Position numbers and translations under genes: made by a program. A model generated the notes under the pieces. It did not search any database and had not been told where the DNA came from. It worked only from the letters and a program-made list of their open reading frames with translations. Positions 1-8,269 of a DNA stretch of 64,000 bases are shown in pieces (within the stretch, counting starts at the first letter, position 1; every line of letters starts with the position of its first letter). Origin of the DNA: Clostridium acetobutylicum ATCC 824 (GTDB lineage Bacteria; Bacillota; Clostridia; Clostridiales; Clostridiaceae); assembly GCF_000008765.1 (NCBI RefSeq), contig NC_003030.1, forward strand, positions 2,142,001 to 2,206,000, given 5' to 3'.

Positions 1-407
1 TACCAAATCAAATATACTACATGTCATAAAGTTTCTTCCTTCATCAATAATAACCTGACAAACTCCAGCAAACATTGCAAAATAAGACGTCAATAACAGT
101 TCATCAAATTCAACCATTTTCACTAAATATATATCTTTTCTTTTAAATTGATAATATTGTGCATATTCTTTTGCTATCTCTTGTTCTGAAAAAAGCCACA
201 TTGTAGGAATATTATTATTTAATCCAAAAAAAACTTACCTTTATTGTTCTTAACATCATCATCCGTTGTATTTCTATTAACTATAGTATATAATCCCTTC
301 AAACTCACTATAGATTTTAAAATTTCATTGTATTTCTCTATATATTTTTCCGAACCTTTACATATTTTATTTAGTTCATTTATTTTTTCTTGTATGAATA
401 TACTCAT
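1..407 (-). pseudogene. SseB-like protein, frameshifted and cut by the window edge
   Basis: An ATG at 407 with a GGGAGA-type ribosome binding site opens a 62-codon frame that stops at 219. Adding one base to the A8 tract at 226-233 (T8 on the coding strand) joins it to an open frame running off the window edge. The joined protein reads ..KFFFGLNNNIPTMWLFSEQE.. and later ..VIIDEG... This looks like the SseB N-terminal fold, with Pro-x-x-x-Phe near the start and a hydrophobic-IDEG strand. SseB-like proteins are often found near polymorphic-toxin genes, but their role there is not known. It follows the orphan toxin/immunity pair on the same strand. Alternatives are a sequencing error, a true pseudogene or a phase-variable gene. 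Confidence 0.6.
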
Positions 408-441
408 CCTAATATTTTCTCCCTTAACTATCCAATATGAT

Positions 442-912
442 TTATTCTAAAAGCTTCTTTAAATAATCCTTTATATATTTTGGTTCAATTCTAGTAACTT
501 GCTCCCCCATGCTCTCAAATTTCAAGATAGGCTTTTTTATTTCAATTAGAGCATCTACTTCTTCTATTTCAACTTCTTTTTTAAAAACAAATTGCTCTAC
601 TTTTTTAAAATTATAAAGTCTTGCCTCTTTTTCATCATTTGTACCTAATGTAATTTTACCAGTATCCAATATAAACTTTCCTACAGCCCAAGGAATAAAT
701 TCTCTTCCTTTATAAATTACTTTATACTCTATGTTATATATTATATCTACATCTTCTATAGTTACTTCCTTTATAAATATATCATTATGTATATTTCCTA
801 GTAAATCTACTAATTCCTTAAAACCTTCCTCGTACACTCTTGATCTAAGCCTTACTTTCATATTTCTAATACTAGATAAATATAATTTTCCTTTATATAT
901 TGAATATTTCAC
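442..912 (-). CDS. Putative immunity protein for the orphan toxin tip
   Basis: This 156-aa soluble protein has no signal peptide or membrane segment. The GTG start at 912 has an AGGAG site nine bases upstream and lies one base after the stop of the toxin-tip gene, so the two are probably translationally coupled. Its middle, from EDVDIIYNIEYKVIYKG through VDALIEIKKPIL, aligns by eye with SDVEQIYYIQTNCIYKG through VDTILEDKTIL in the protein at 2564-2914. That protein sits in the equivalent place behind the full-length toxin. Role inferred from position and paralogy: binds and neutralises the cognate toxin domain in the cytoplasm. The family name is not recognised. Confidence 0.6.
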   Translation of the reverse strand: MKYSIYKGKLYLSSIRNMKVRLRSRVYEEGFKELVDLLGNIHNDIFIKEVTIEDVDIIYNIEYKVIYKGREFIPWAVGKFILDTGKITLGTNDEKEARLYNFKKVEQFVFKKEVEIEEVDALIEIKKPILKFESMGEQVTRIEPKYIKDYLKKLLE

Positions 913-913
913 A

Positions 914-1483
914 CTACTTCACTCCTATAATCCATTTTTCAGTTAAATCTTCATCATAGATAAATTGTTGTATTACTTTCCCATTATTACTATCTCTAAT
1001 ATTCAATATATCACCACTCTGAAAATTCCCTACATAACCTCTTTCATATGTAAATTCAGGTAATACAACATTTTTACTTCCAGTAAAGCCTCTTGCAGTA
1101 TATGGATAATTTTCAGCATTTGCTTCCCATCTTGGAATTATCAATTTTGCTGGATTATTTTCTTTATATTCGATAGTTCCATAAAATTTATCTGGTATCC
1201 CTATTTGTGTTGATACTCCATTTACACCATTATCAATCTTGAACATTGTTCCATCATAATCAAGTCTAGCTCCTTCGTAATTCTCATATAATGTTTTTAG
1301 ATTTTTACTATGTTCATCAACTGCTATAAATCCTCTTACACCTTTATATTCTTCGTCATACAAATATTTATATATATCGCTTTGCGGAATAACCTTTGTC
1401 ATTTTTGTACCAACACTAGGTAATCCAATTTCATCTCTAATAGAATCTACTAAAGACTTTTCACTAATATTTAGTACTCTATC
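914..1483 (-). pseudogene. Orphan C-terminal toxin tip (truncated polymorphic toxin)
   Basis: The frame is open from a TAA at 1484-1486; the first ATG is at 1402 and has no clear ribosome binding site. The 162 residues from that ATG match the C-terminal domain of the toxin at 2930-4306. Shared features in order are GFI near the start, a LxTLxExYxGxxLxY segment, and near the end a GFT..PE(F/Y) motif and G-x-x-L-Y/N-x-x. It therefore looks like a displaced toxin domain without its delivery region. Toxin loci use such cassettes to swap tips by recombination. The enzymatic activity is not recognised. An immunity gene follows immediately. It might be expressed from the ATG or GTG codons, or be silent. 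Confidence 0.6.
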
Positions 1484-1857
1484 TTATCAAATATATTTTC
1501 TCTTTTTTACATATTTGTTAATAATGTATTTTAATTAATAGCTGATAAAAAACTATGAATCTGCTTACTTAATTTTCGGCCGATTCATTAATTTAGGATT
1601 ATTATTTATTTCTATATTTTTATTATCTAGTGCATCTCTTGTTTAATCATCTTTAGTATATATACCTTTTTTAGTATTCCAAAAAAATCTTCTATAGAAG
1701 AACCCAATTCAGCATTATAAAGCATTAATTTGTAGTACAAATTTTCAATACAGAATTACAAATTCCGTTAAGGCTTCCTTAAGTTCAGCTTCTTTGATTT
1801 TATACATTTTTAAAATACCTATTTTTTTAAGTTAAACAATTATTAAGTTGTAGTAAG
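1484..1857 (-). pseudogene. Degenerate stretch with toxin-body remnant
   Basis: No intact gene is seen. At 1474-1500 the minus strand encodes ENIFDKIEY followed by a stop. This matches EDIFDKIEYF in the body of the complete toxin (about residues 149-158), so the orphan tip once had a related body that has mostly been deleted. Further up, an ATG near 1806 begins a 20-codon frame with several later stops; it is too short to assign. The stretch separates the orphan cassette from the SseB-like gene. Confidence 0.5.
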
Positions 1858-2517
1858 TTATTGAAACGGACTATCATAAAGCCATCCTAAATATGGCTCT
1901 TCAATTAAGACCATGTCTTTCTTATTAAAATTATATATTAATGCATTACATTTGGTTACTACAAAATAGGGAAAAATTTCCTTCCAGCTCTTAAACAATA
2001 TATTTCCTTTTTCATTTAATTCTTTTTTTAATTTTTCACTATCATCTTCTGTCAATGCTATATTAAGATACCTAATTCCCTCAACATCAACTAGAAGATA
2101 ATCTTTATTATTTTGTATTACATATGCTCCTCCTTTTATATATAAATCCATTACTATAACTTCTCTGTATAAAAGTTTTAACATATTTGTATCGAGAACT
2201 AATTGAGACTCATCTCCTAAATTAATTATAGCTCCTTGAATTTCCATTCTTAAAATATTTCTAATTATGCTTATAGCATCAACTTCAATAATATTATTAA
2301 TATTCAAATAATGCTTACTTTCAGTTAGTATTTCTTTACTTGTAGCTATTACTACATATTTATTTTTGTTAATAATTACTTTAGCCAATGAATTTTCCGA
2401 ATCACATGGGCAATAATATATCATTGCTTCTCTTGAAAGCATTTGTAATAACTCCAATAAGCACTCCTGCTTTTTACTTATTTCTATAATTCTATTTCTA
2501 ATATGATCATTATACAT
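1858..2517 (-). CDS. SseB-like protein in the toxin locus
   Basis: This 219-aa cytoplasmic protein has an ATG start behind a GAGG site. Around residues 30-110 it has an alternating hydrophobic pattern with VVIATSKEIL and GAIINLGDESQLVLDT. This fits the SseB N-terminal fold, in which a strand such as (I/V)INxG follows a helix. The C-terminal half, from GGAYVIQNN to the WKEIF segment, may be the SseB C-terminal domain. It is carried between the immunity gene of the main toxin and the orphan cassette, in the same direction. SseB proteins recur in Firmicute toxin loci; a chaperone or accessory role is only a guess. Confidence 0.5.
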   Translation of the reverse strand: MYNDHIRNRIIEISKKQECLLELLQMLSREAMIYYCPCDSENSLAKVIINKNKYVVIATSKEILTESKHYLNINNIIEVDAISIIRNILRMEIQGAIINLGDESQLVLDTNMLKLLYREVIVMDLYIKGGAYVIQNNKDYLLVDVEGIRYLNIALTEDDSEKLKKELNEKGNILFKSWKEIFPYFVVTKCNALIYNFNKKDMVLIEEPYLGWLYDSPFQ

Positions 2518-2563
2518 TCTTGTACCTCAACTTTATAATTTCAATTAATGTTTACTTAAAATT

Positions 2564-2914
2564 TCATAAATTCAATATAGTCTTATCTTCCAATATTGTA
2601 TCTACTTCGCTCTTTCTTATCCATTTATGATATACAGAACGTTCTATGAACTCCATATTTAATTTAACCCCTACTTCATTGTTACTAGTATAAATTAATA
2701 TACTATCTTCTTTTTCTGATATAACTTGAAACTTGTATCCTTTATAAATACAATTAGTCTGTATATAGTATATTTGTTCAACATCGCTTCTTTTTATAGT
2801 TTTATATTTTAAATCACTATCATCTGATTTTAGTTTAATGATTTTATTTTTTTTATCATAATCAAGAACCTCATATTGTCTTTGCATATATACCGTATAT
2901 TTGCCAAGTAACAT
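2564..2914 (-). CDS. Putative immunity protein for the main polymorphic toxin
   Basis: This 116-aa protein is rich in beta-type alternation and lacks a signal peptide. It starts at an ATG with a GAGGGG site, 15 bases after the toxin stop codon, which is the classical toxin-then-immunity order. Residues about 43-115 align with the 156-aa protein at 442-912, sharing the IYKG motif and the VDxxxExKxxIL ending. The two toxin tips they follow are also related. Inferred role: cytoplasmic antitoxin protecting the producer and siblings. The protein family is not identified; a pulldown with the toxin C-terminus would test it. Confidence 0.6.
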   Translation of the reverse strand: MLLGKYTVYMQRQYEVLDYDKKNKIIKLKSDDSDLKYKTIKRSDVEQIYYIQTNCIYKGYKFQVISEKEDSILIYTSNNEVGVKLNMEFIERSVYHKWIRKSEVDTILEDKTILNL

Positions 2915-2929
2915 AAATAACCCCTCTTT

Positions 2930-4306
2930 TTATTTTATTTTTATAAACTTATCATTTATATATTTTCCAATTAATTCTTCAATTCCTGTTTTACTATTTA
3001 CCCTATATAATTCTGCACCTTCGTTAGGTTTCAAATATTGCATTGTATACTCGGGAATAATATTACCATATATATCTTTAGTAAAACCATGCCCTGTAAA
3101 TGGGTCTGGTGATGTATCAAAACCACCAATTGGTGGTTTTGCACCAACTACCTCCATAGTTGGTCCATATGGTATATCTATTTTGTCTACTGCGTCTGTT
3201 TTAAATCTTATTATTCCATAATCCTTATCTACTCCTACTGTAAATGGAGTATTCTTGTACCCAAGCGCTAATCCATGATAAACCTCTTGTAATGTACTTA
3301 ACGCTTTAGCATCTTGAGCTTTAGTTATAAATCCACCTACTGTATTCCATGGGTTATCTTCTTTTATATAGTTATTTATTTTTCCACCATCAATCACTTT
3401 TTGTAATATTGTATCATTTTGTGGATTTGGAACTTGTTCTCTAATCTTCATCATAATTCTTCTTTGTTCATTAGTAAGTTCGGAAGCACCTTTCATTCTC
3501 ATTGAATTAAATTCATCTAAACTAATCTTCTCATTTTTTAATATAGATGATATATCTTCTTGAAATGAATTTATTTTAAGTACCTCACTTTTTGAGAAGT
3601 TAGTATCACTGACCCCCTGATTCTTCCCCACATTAACCAACGGCATCTCTTTGCCGTTTTCAATAGCTTCATTTATTCTATCCATGCTAGCGAGGCCTCT
3701 AGCTCCTATTTCAAATTCATTTTGAAGTTCGGCTACAGCATTTTGGTTACTAAAAGCCATTTCTGTTAACTGTGCATCCATTACTTCTTCCACTTGAGTT
3801 CTAACTCTAGGCTTTTTTCCAGTAACAAAATACTCTATCTTATCAAATATATCTTCCTTTGCAGGCTTATTATACCACGCTTTTTTCTCCATTTCCTCTT
3901 CTTTATCAAATTCCTTTAAAAAACCATCAACCTCTTTTGTGGTTTTATCAGCTTCTTTTAATACTTTATCTAAATTCTCATCATCATTGCCTCTATATAA
4001 CACAGCCCCACTAGCCAATCCCATTGAAGCTGCTAAAGCTTTATCAGAGTTTGCAATGGTAGCCTTAGCATCATTAAGTTTAATAGATAATTTATATATA
4101 TTATTTGTAATTTGCTTTCCTAGCTTTAAAGAATCCGTTATGTTTTGACATATAATAAGGGATGCAGCTGATATGTAGGATAATTCAAGTGAAACTAATA
4201 TTTTGTTTAAATCTTTGATTATGTTGTCTAAATTACCACCCATAGTGCGAAATTCAAAGGTCATAGAATCCATAATCATATATTCCATTTTTATTTTGTC
4301 TGCCAA
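2930..4306 (-). CDS. Polymorphic toxin with WXG-like helical N-terminus
   Basis: The 458-aa protein starts at TTG 4306, chosen because AAGGAAGGCGG lies seven bases upstream. Residues 1-95 are helical and lack a cleavable signal, like WXG/LXG-type N-termini of type VII-secreted toxins. A charged linker follows (about 105-270), and residues 300-458 form the toxin tip. The tip includes GVDKDYGIIRFKTDAVDKID, then PFTGHGFT, IIPEY, GAELYRV and GKYINDKF. The tip resembles that of the orphan gene at 914-1483. Immunity and SseB-like genes follow. No type VII secretion genes are in the window. The catalytic mechanism is not recognised; an ADP-ribosyltransferase-like fold is one possibility but unproven. 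Confidence 0.65.
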   Translation of the reverse strand: MADKIKMEYMIMDSMTFEFRTMGGNLDNIIKDLNKILVSLELSYISAASLIICQNITDSLKLGKQITNNIYKLSIKLNDAKATIANSDKALAASMGLASGAVLYRGNDDENLDKVLKEADKTTKEVDGFLKEFDKEEEMEKKAWYNKPAKEDIFDKIEYFVTGKKPRVRTQVEEVMDAQLTEMAFSNQNAVAELQNEFEIGARGLASMDRINEAIENGKEMPLVNVGKNQGVSDTNFSKSEVLKINSFQEDISSILKNEKISLDEFNSMRMKGASELTNEQRRIMMKIREQVPNPQNDTILQKVIDGGKINNYIKEDNPWNTVGGFITKAQDAKALSTLQEVYHGLALGYKNTPFTVGVDKDYGIIRFKTDAVDKIDIPYGPTMEVVGAKPPIGGFDTSPDPFTGHGFTKDIYGNIIPEYTMQYLKPNEGAELYRVNSKTGIEELIGKYINDKFIKIK

Positions 4307-4324
4307 ATTCAGTCCGCCTTCCTT

Positions 4325-4727
4325 AGTAAAAAAACTTTTTACATCTTTTTAGTTTACTAATATATAATAGTATTTTGTGGATATGTTTTCAAGTCATTTT
4401 TAAATTATATTAAATTTTATATTTATTTTCTATATTATTCTTTATAACTTACCAAAAATACTTATTATTAAATTTATGCTGCAATATATATATTAGGACA
4501 TAATAAAAAATGCTATTTTAATACCTTGCTGTACAATCAGGTATGCACCTAATCCACATTTAAAATATTAGGCTATATTTTAAAATATTGTTAAAAATAT
4601 ATAAACAATTATTATTTCTACCTAAAATAAACTTTTAGAAACAATATAATCTATACTTTGTATACAAAATCTTATATAGGTTCAAATAAATATCTCTAGT
4701 TATTCTTAGGTGTTTTATGGCAATAAA
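4325..4727. other. AT-rich intergenic region between divergent units
   Basis: About 400 bases lie between the toxin gene (minus) and the ABC operon promoter (plus). No open frame with a ribosome binding site, no tRNA-like fold and no strong hairpin was seen. The toxin promoter must lie at its left end; TATTAT-like boxes occur there, but none is convincing enough to mark. Confidence 0.5.
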
Positions 4728-4756
4728 TTGATGAAAAGTAATTAATAGTATACAAT
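4728..4756 (+). promoter_or_regulatory. Sigma-A type promoter of the ABC transporter operon
   Basis: TTGATG at 4728-4733 and TACAAT at 4751-4756 are separated by 17 bases. This is close to the TTGACA-17-TATAAT consensus and about 30 bases upstream of the ATPase start. A GAGGTGAG ribosome binding site follows at about 4775-4782. Confidence 0.6.
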
Positions 4757-4786
4757 ATAGTTATCTTATATAATTGAGGTGAGTTT

Positions 4787-5707
4787 ATGAAATATTTAGT
4801 AAGAACATTTAACCTTACAAAAAAATATAAAAATACTTCTGTTGTTGAAAATCTAAACTTGAATATAGAACAAGGACAAATATATGGTTTCTTGGGTAAA
4901 AACGGTGCAGGCAAAACAACAACTTTACGTATGATTTTAGGTCTTATGAAAATCTCTACAGGTGAAGTTGAATTGTTTGGAGAAAAAAATCCAACAAGGT
5001 CAATATATAAAAAAATAGGTTCCATAATAGAGTACCCCGGATTTTATCCAAATCTTACGGCAGAAGAAAACTTGGACATTCATAGAAGAATGATGAAAAT
5101 TGAAAATCAAAAACGCATAAATGAAACTTTAACTATGGTAGGTCTCGATTCAAATTCAATCAAGGGCAAAAAAGTAAAAAACTTTTCACTTGGAATGAAA
5201 CAAAGATTAGGACTTGCTAGAGCTCTTCTACATGAACCTGAACTTTTAATTTTAGATGAACCAACTAATGGTCTAGATCCATTGGGGATAAAATCCATGA
5301 GGGAAACTCTTATAGCTTTATGCAAAGACAGAGGAATAACTATTTTAGTATCAAGTCATCTATTAAGTGAAATAGAGCAGCTAGCAACTAAGATAGGAAT
5401 TATAGATAAAGGGCATTTAATTGAAGAATTAACCTATGATGATTTACAAAAGCGAAATAAAAAATACCTAAAGCTAAAAGTAAGTGACGTAAAAGAAGCC
5501 TGCTCTCTTATTAAAAATAACTTAAATATAAAGGACTATGAAATAATTGGAAAGGATGCTATAAAAGTTTATGAAAAAATAAATGAGAGTTCCACTATAG
5601 CTAAAACTCTCATAAAAAATGATATAGAATTATACGAAATGTCTTTTAGTAAAGATAACCTTGAAGATTACTTCGTTAAAGTTACAGAAGGTGACTCTAA
5701 TGTATAG
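4787..5707 (+). CDS. ABC transporter ATP-binding protein (BcrA/lantibiotic-immunity type)
   Basis: This 306-aa ATPase powers the membrane pair encoded next. Walker A is GKNGAGKTT (about residues 37-45), the signature is FSLGMKQRLG, Walker B is LLILDEPTNGLDP, and the H-loop sits in SSHLL. About 90 residues follow the ATPase core, as in BcrA-type subunits that export or resist bacitracin and lantibiotics. The last eight bases overlap the first permease gene, so the subunits are translationally coupled. Whether it gives antibiotic immunity or exports a peptide cannot be told; no precursor peptide or two-component system is visible beside it. Confidence 0.85.
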   Translation: MKYLVRTFNLTKKYKNTSVVENLNLNIEQGQIYGFLGKNGAGKTTTLRMILGLMKISTGEVELFGEKNPTRSIYKKIGSIIEYPGFYPNLTAEENLDIHRRMMKIENQKRINETLTMVGLDSNSIKGKKVKNFSLGMKQRLGLARALLHEPELLILDEPTNGLDPLGIKSMRETLIALCKDRGITILVSSHLLSEIEQLATKIGIIDKGHLIEELTYDDLQKRNKKYLKLKVSDVKEACSLIKNNLNIKDYEIIGKDAIKVYEKINESSTIAKTLIKNDIELYEMSFSKDNLEDYFVKVTEGDSNV

Positions 5708-6488
5708 TTTAATCCAATGTGAGTTTCTAAAATTACGAAAATCTAAATTTTATTTAATAATTATCTTAATGACCTGCTGCTATCCTTTATTGGTATTCTT
5801 CAAAAATATAAGTGAGTCAAATTTATTAAATTGGAATCAATATATTTTTTCTGTGGAAAATATGTCCTTTATCATTACTTTTACTCCTATATTTTGTTTA
5901 ATTAGTGCCTATATATTTTCAAGAGAATTTTCCTACAAAACATCTCAGATTCTATTTTGTTATCCTCAAAGTAGAACTAAAATATTTATTTCTAAGCTTA
6001 TTACTATAATGGTTTTATTTGCCTTTTTGCTTTTCTTAGAACTTCTTGTAACTATTTTGTTAGGATTTATGTGTCCACATGAAGTTTTAACTTCACAAAT
6101 TATATATATTCATTTTAAATTATATTTATATGTTTTATTTGTAGAGTGTACTATATCCCCTATATGTATCTTAATTTCTCTATTATTTAAAAATACGGTG
6201 ACACCACTAATATACGGTATACTCATCTCCGTATGTAATCTGTTTATTTCTACTTATTTTGTAGTTAAAAATGCAAATGGAGGCTTAATGAAAAACATTA
6301 TATTTAATATACCCTTATTTTACAATGTTCCTATATTATATTCTTGTTTTAAAGCAAATAATGGTAAAGCAATATTTATAGAAAGTTCTTCAATATTGTC
6401 ACTTCATCATATATTTATTTGTATACTAACTTTTATAATTGCAAATTTATTTTGTATTTTATATTACAAAAAGCTAGAAGTTAAATAG
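5700..6488 (+). CDS. ABC-2 type permease subunit 1
   Basis: This integral membrane protein of 262 aa has about six hydrophobic segments and a short charged N-terminus (CEFLKLRKSKFY), as in BcrB/SpaE-type permeases. The start is ATG 5700, preceded by GAAGGTGA and overlapping the ATPase stop. Frames further upstream lack a ribosome binding site. It is paralogous to the next gene, and the two share the segment SREFSYKTSQILFCYPQSRT with identical DNA. It probably pairs with the second permease as a heterodimer for the ATPase at 4787. Confidence 0.8.
   Translation: MYSLIQCEFLKLRKSKFYLIIILMTCCYPLLVFFKNISESNLLNWNQYIFSVENMSFIITFTPIFCLISAYIFSREFSYKTSQILFCYPQSRTKIFISKLITIMVLFAFLLFLELLVTILLGFMCPHEVLTSQIIYIHFKLYLYVLFVECTISPICILISLLFKNTVTPLIYGILISVCNLFISTYFVVKNANGGLMKNIIFNIPLFYNVPILYSCFKANNGKAIFIESSSILSLHHIFICILTFIIANLFCILYYKKLEVK
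5910..5992 (+). repeat. 83-bp perfect direct repeat, copy 1 (in permease 1)
   Basis: It starts TATATATTTTCAAGAG and ends AAAATATTTATTTC, and every base is identical to 6756-6838. It encodes the segment around SREFSYKTSQILFCYPQSRT in both permeases. Flanking codons differ, including synonymous changes. Confidence 0.95.
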
Positions 6489-6551
6489 CTGTCTGCACTA
6501 GTTAAGGACTATAAAATACAATACTATCATGAAGGATGGAAGGTAATATAT

Positions 6552-7340
6552 ATGTTTAATATAATTTATTGTGAATTATTAAAATTAAGAAAATCTTACT
6601 TTTATTTAACAATTATGCTTGTTAATTTTATTATCCCTATCATGTTTTTTTTATTACTCGGTGGATCACTTAAAAATCCTTATAAATATTTTTACCTATC
6701 TGAACAAATATACTTTATGTTTATCAATACTCCTATGTTGTGTTTGATTAGCGCATATATATTTTCAAGAGAATTTTCCTACAAAACATCTCAGATTCTA
6801 TTTTGTTATCCTCAAAGTAGAACTAAAATATTTATTTCAAAAATATTATGTATACTTATATTAGCTTTGATTGCACTTGGCATTCAGTTTATAATGGTTG
6901 TTTTAGGGTGTGCTTTACTCTTTCATAACTTAATTAGTATCCAGACTTTACTTTTTCATTTTAAAGTGTATTCATACTTTTTATTTAGTGAAATACTGCT
7001 TCTGCTAATTAGTACTCTTTTCTCAATAATATTTAAAAATACATTAGTACCAGTAATATATGGAATATTAATAGACATAATAAACCTATTTATTTTGCAA
7101 TTTTGCTCTATATATAAAATTTCTATATTTAGTAATATGTTAAAACAAAATCTAGATTACATTCCATGCTCCTATAATATAGTCATACTTGGTAATGTTG
7201 GCAATGCTATTAATAACAAAATATTACATCTACATTCTTACACGTTACTAAAAACCTCAAGTATTATAATCTGTATTTTTATTATTGCAGTAGAATTGTT
7301 CGTTTGTAATTTATACTATAAAAGATGTGATATTATGTAG
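6552..7340 (+). CDS. ABC-2 type permease subunit 2
   Basis: A 262-aa, six-segment membrane protein with the same length and plan as the gene before it. It starts at ATG 6552 after GGAAGGT. The N-terminal CELLKLRKSYFYLTIMLVN parallels the first permease. Similarity to it is moderate outside the perfectly identical 83-bp block, which suggests an old tandem duplication later homogenised locally. It is the last gene of the plus-strand operon. No clear terminator follows; the next 790 bases hold only gene relics. Confidence 0.8.
   Translation: MFNIIYCELLKLRKSYFYLTIMLVNFIIPIMFFLLLGGSLKNPYKYFYLSEQIYFMFINTPMLCLISAYIFSREFSYKTSQILFCYPQSRTKIFISKILCILILALIALGIQFIMVVLGCALLFHNLISIQTLLFHFKVYSYFLFSEILLLLISTLFSIIFKNTLVPVIYGILIDIINLFILQFCSIYKISIFSNMLKQNLDYIPCSYNIVILGNVGNAINNKILHLHSYTLLKTSSIIICIFIIAVELFVCNLYYKRCDIM
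6756..6838 (+). repeat. 83-bp perfect direct repeat, copy 2 (in permease 2)
   Basis: Second copy of the block at 5910-5992, in the same reading frame of the paralogous gene 846 bases downstream. The identity stops sharply at both ends. Confidence 0.95.
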
Positions 7341-7459
7341 GAAAATATAGCTTTGAATTAATAACAATACCTTATAAGTTGAGTATTTATAGGATCTTTT
7401 GTTACAATCATGCAGAGGTGAAATAGAAATCAATTTATACAAAAATTTTAACATACTCG

Positions 7460-7609
7460 TTATATTGTTATATGGAAATTATTTTTAGCTCTGGTTATTG
7501 CTACATAAAAAGCCTCTGCCATTTTTGACATTTCCTTAGCCGCCTTACTAGTAAAAGTTAAGAGCATAACCTTTTTAATAGCAGGTATGCGACTCTTGAT
7601 GAAAGAACT
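7460..7609 (-). pseudogene. Fragment of a UvrD/PcrA-type helicase
   Basis: A 49-codon open stretch ends in TAA at 7460-7462. It reads VMLLTFTSKAAKEMSKM and then directly AEAFYVAITRAKNNFHI. The first part matches helicase motif Ia (LTFTNKAAxEM) and the second matches motif VI (YVAxTRAKxxL). In intact superfamily-1 helicases these motifs are hundreds of residues apart. The gene has therefore lost its whole middle, and there is no start region. Confidence 0.65.
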
Positions 7610-7697
7610 CTAGTTTTTCTACTACCTGCATCTCATCTTAACAATCCTGTCTATTTAATGGTGCTGTTGACTGCCTTCTAGCCAATATCCAATTCAC

Positions 7698-7958
7698 TTA
7701 ATAATTCTTATAAGAAAAGGTTTTATATGCTTTAACTTTTGGCTTTTCATCACCTGCAACTGTTTGTGCTTTCCTATCTACAAGAAGTTTATTCTGTACA
7801 AAAGTTACGAAACACGTTAATGCATCCATGTTTTCAAGATTAGCATACACTCCAATTTTACCTTGCGTAGTTGATATTAATGGATTAACAACTACATTTT
7901 CATCTCACAATGTAAGTTTTTCTGGTGTAAAGTTTCTTCTAACTTTAATTTTGTACAT
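7698..7958 (-). pseudogene. Small unknown gene with internal stop codon
   Basis: From ATG 7958 the frame reads MYKIKVRRNFTPEKLTL, a TGA at 7905-7907, then DENVVVNPLIS... to a TAA at 7698-7700. That is 86 codons plus the stop. Apart from the one TGA the frame is clean and protein-like. The family is not recognised. Its position next to a helicase relic and the secretion module suggests debris of a mobile element. Confidence 0.45.
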
Positions 7959-8132
7959 ATAGACTTATAGATTCATGAGGTGTTCTTTTAATAAATACTT
8001 ATTCATCTCCTAATGTTGCAAGTTCTTTTTCATTTTTTTACCAACTCGTTATTTTCTCAATTATTTTATATTTTCCTTACTTTATCACTTACGAAATATC
8101 CCAAGTTAAAATTATAAAAATATATACGTAAA

Positions 8133-8174
8133 TAAAAAAAAAGTGACTAGTAAAGGAGATTTAAACTAGCCACT
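8133..8174 (-). terminator. Rho-independent terminator of the secretion operon
   Basis: On the minus strand a 10-bp stem (AGTGGCTAGT with ACTAGTCACT, one G-U pair) at 8142-8174 is followed by a run of nine T at 8134-8142. It lies about 95 bases after the last gene of the type IV secretion module. Confidence 0.85.
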
Positions 8175-8269
8175 GTAAATTTAATTAATTATTTTCGTTT
8201 CCATGCTTATATAATATTCTAGTTTTGTGACAACTTGGTTACAAAATCAAATATAATATGTTAATAATT

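Larger units (their letters stand above)
7341..8132. other. Relic region without intact genes
   Basis: Nearly 800 bases between the permease operon and the secretion module contain only broken frames on the minus strand. These are a UvrD-helicase scrap (7460-7609) and a small gene with an internal stop (7698-7958), plus unassigned AT-rich DNA. No start/ribosome-binding-site pair leads into an intact frame. Confidence 0.6.

Noticed and set aside
1-4306. Type VII secretion system locus
   Set aside because: The toxin N-terminus is WXG-like, but no EssC/EccC ATPase or EsaA-type membrane gene is in the window.
4696-5025. 109-codon minus-strand frame
   Set aside because: It is antisense to the ABC ATPase 5' end and its promoter; no ribosome binding site.
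7905-7907. TGA as a recoded sense codon
   Set aside because: No selenocysteine-insertion hairpin or pyrrolysine context was seen, and the neighbourhood is full of gene debris, so a dead gene is simpler.
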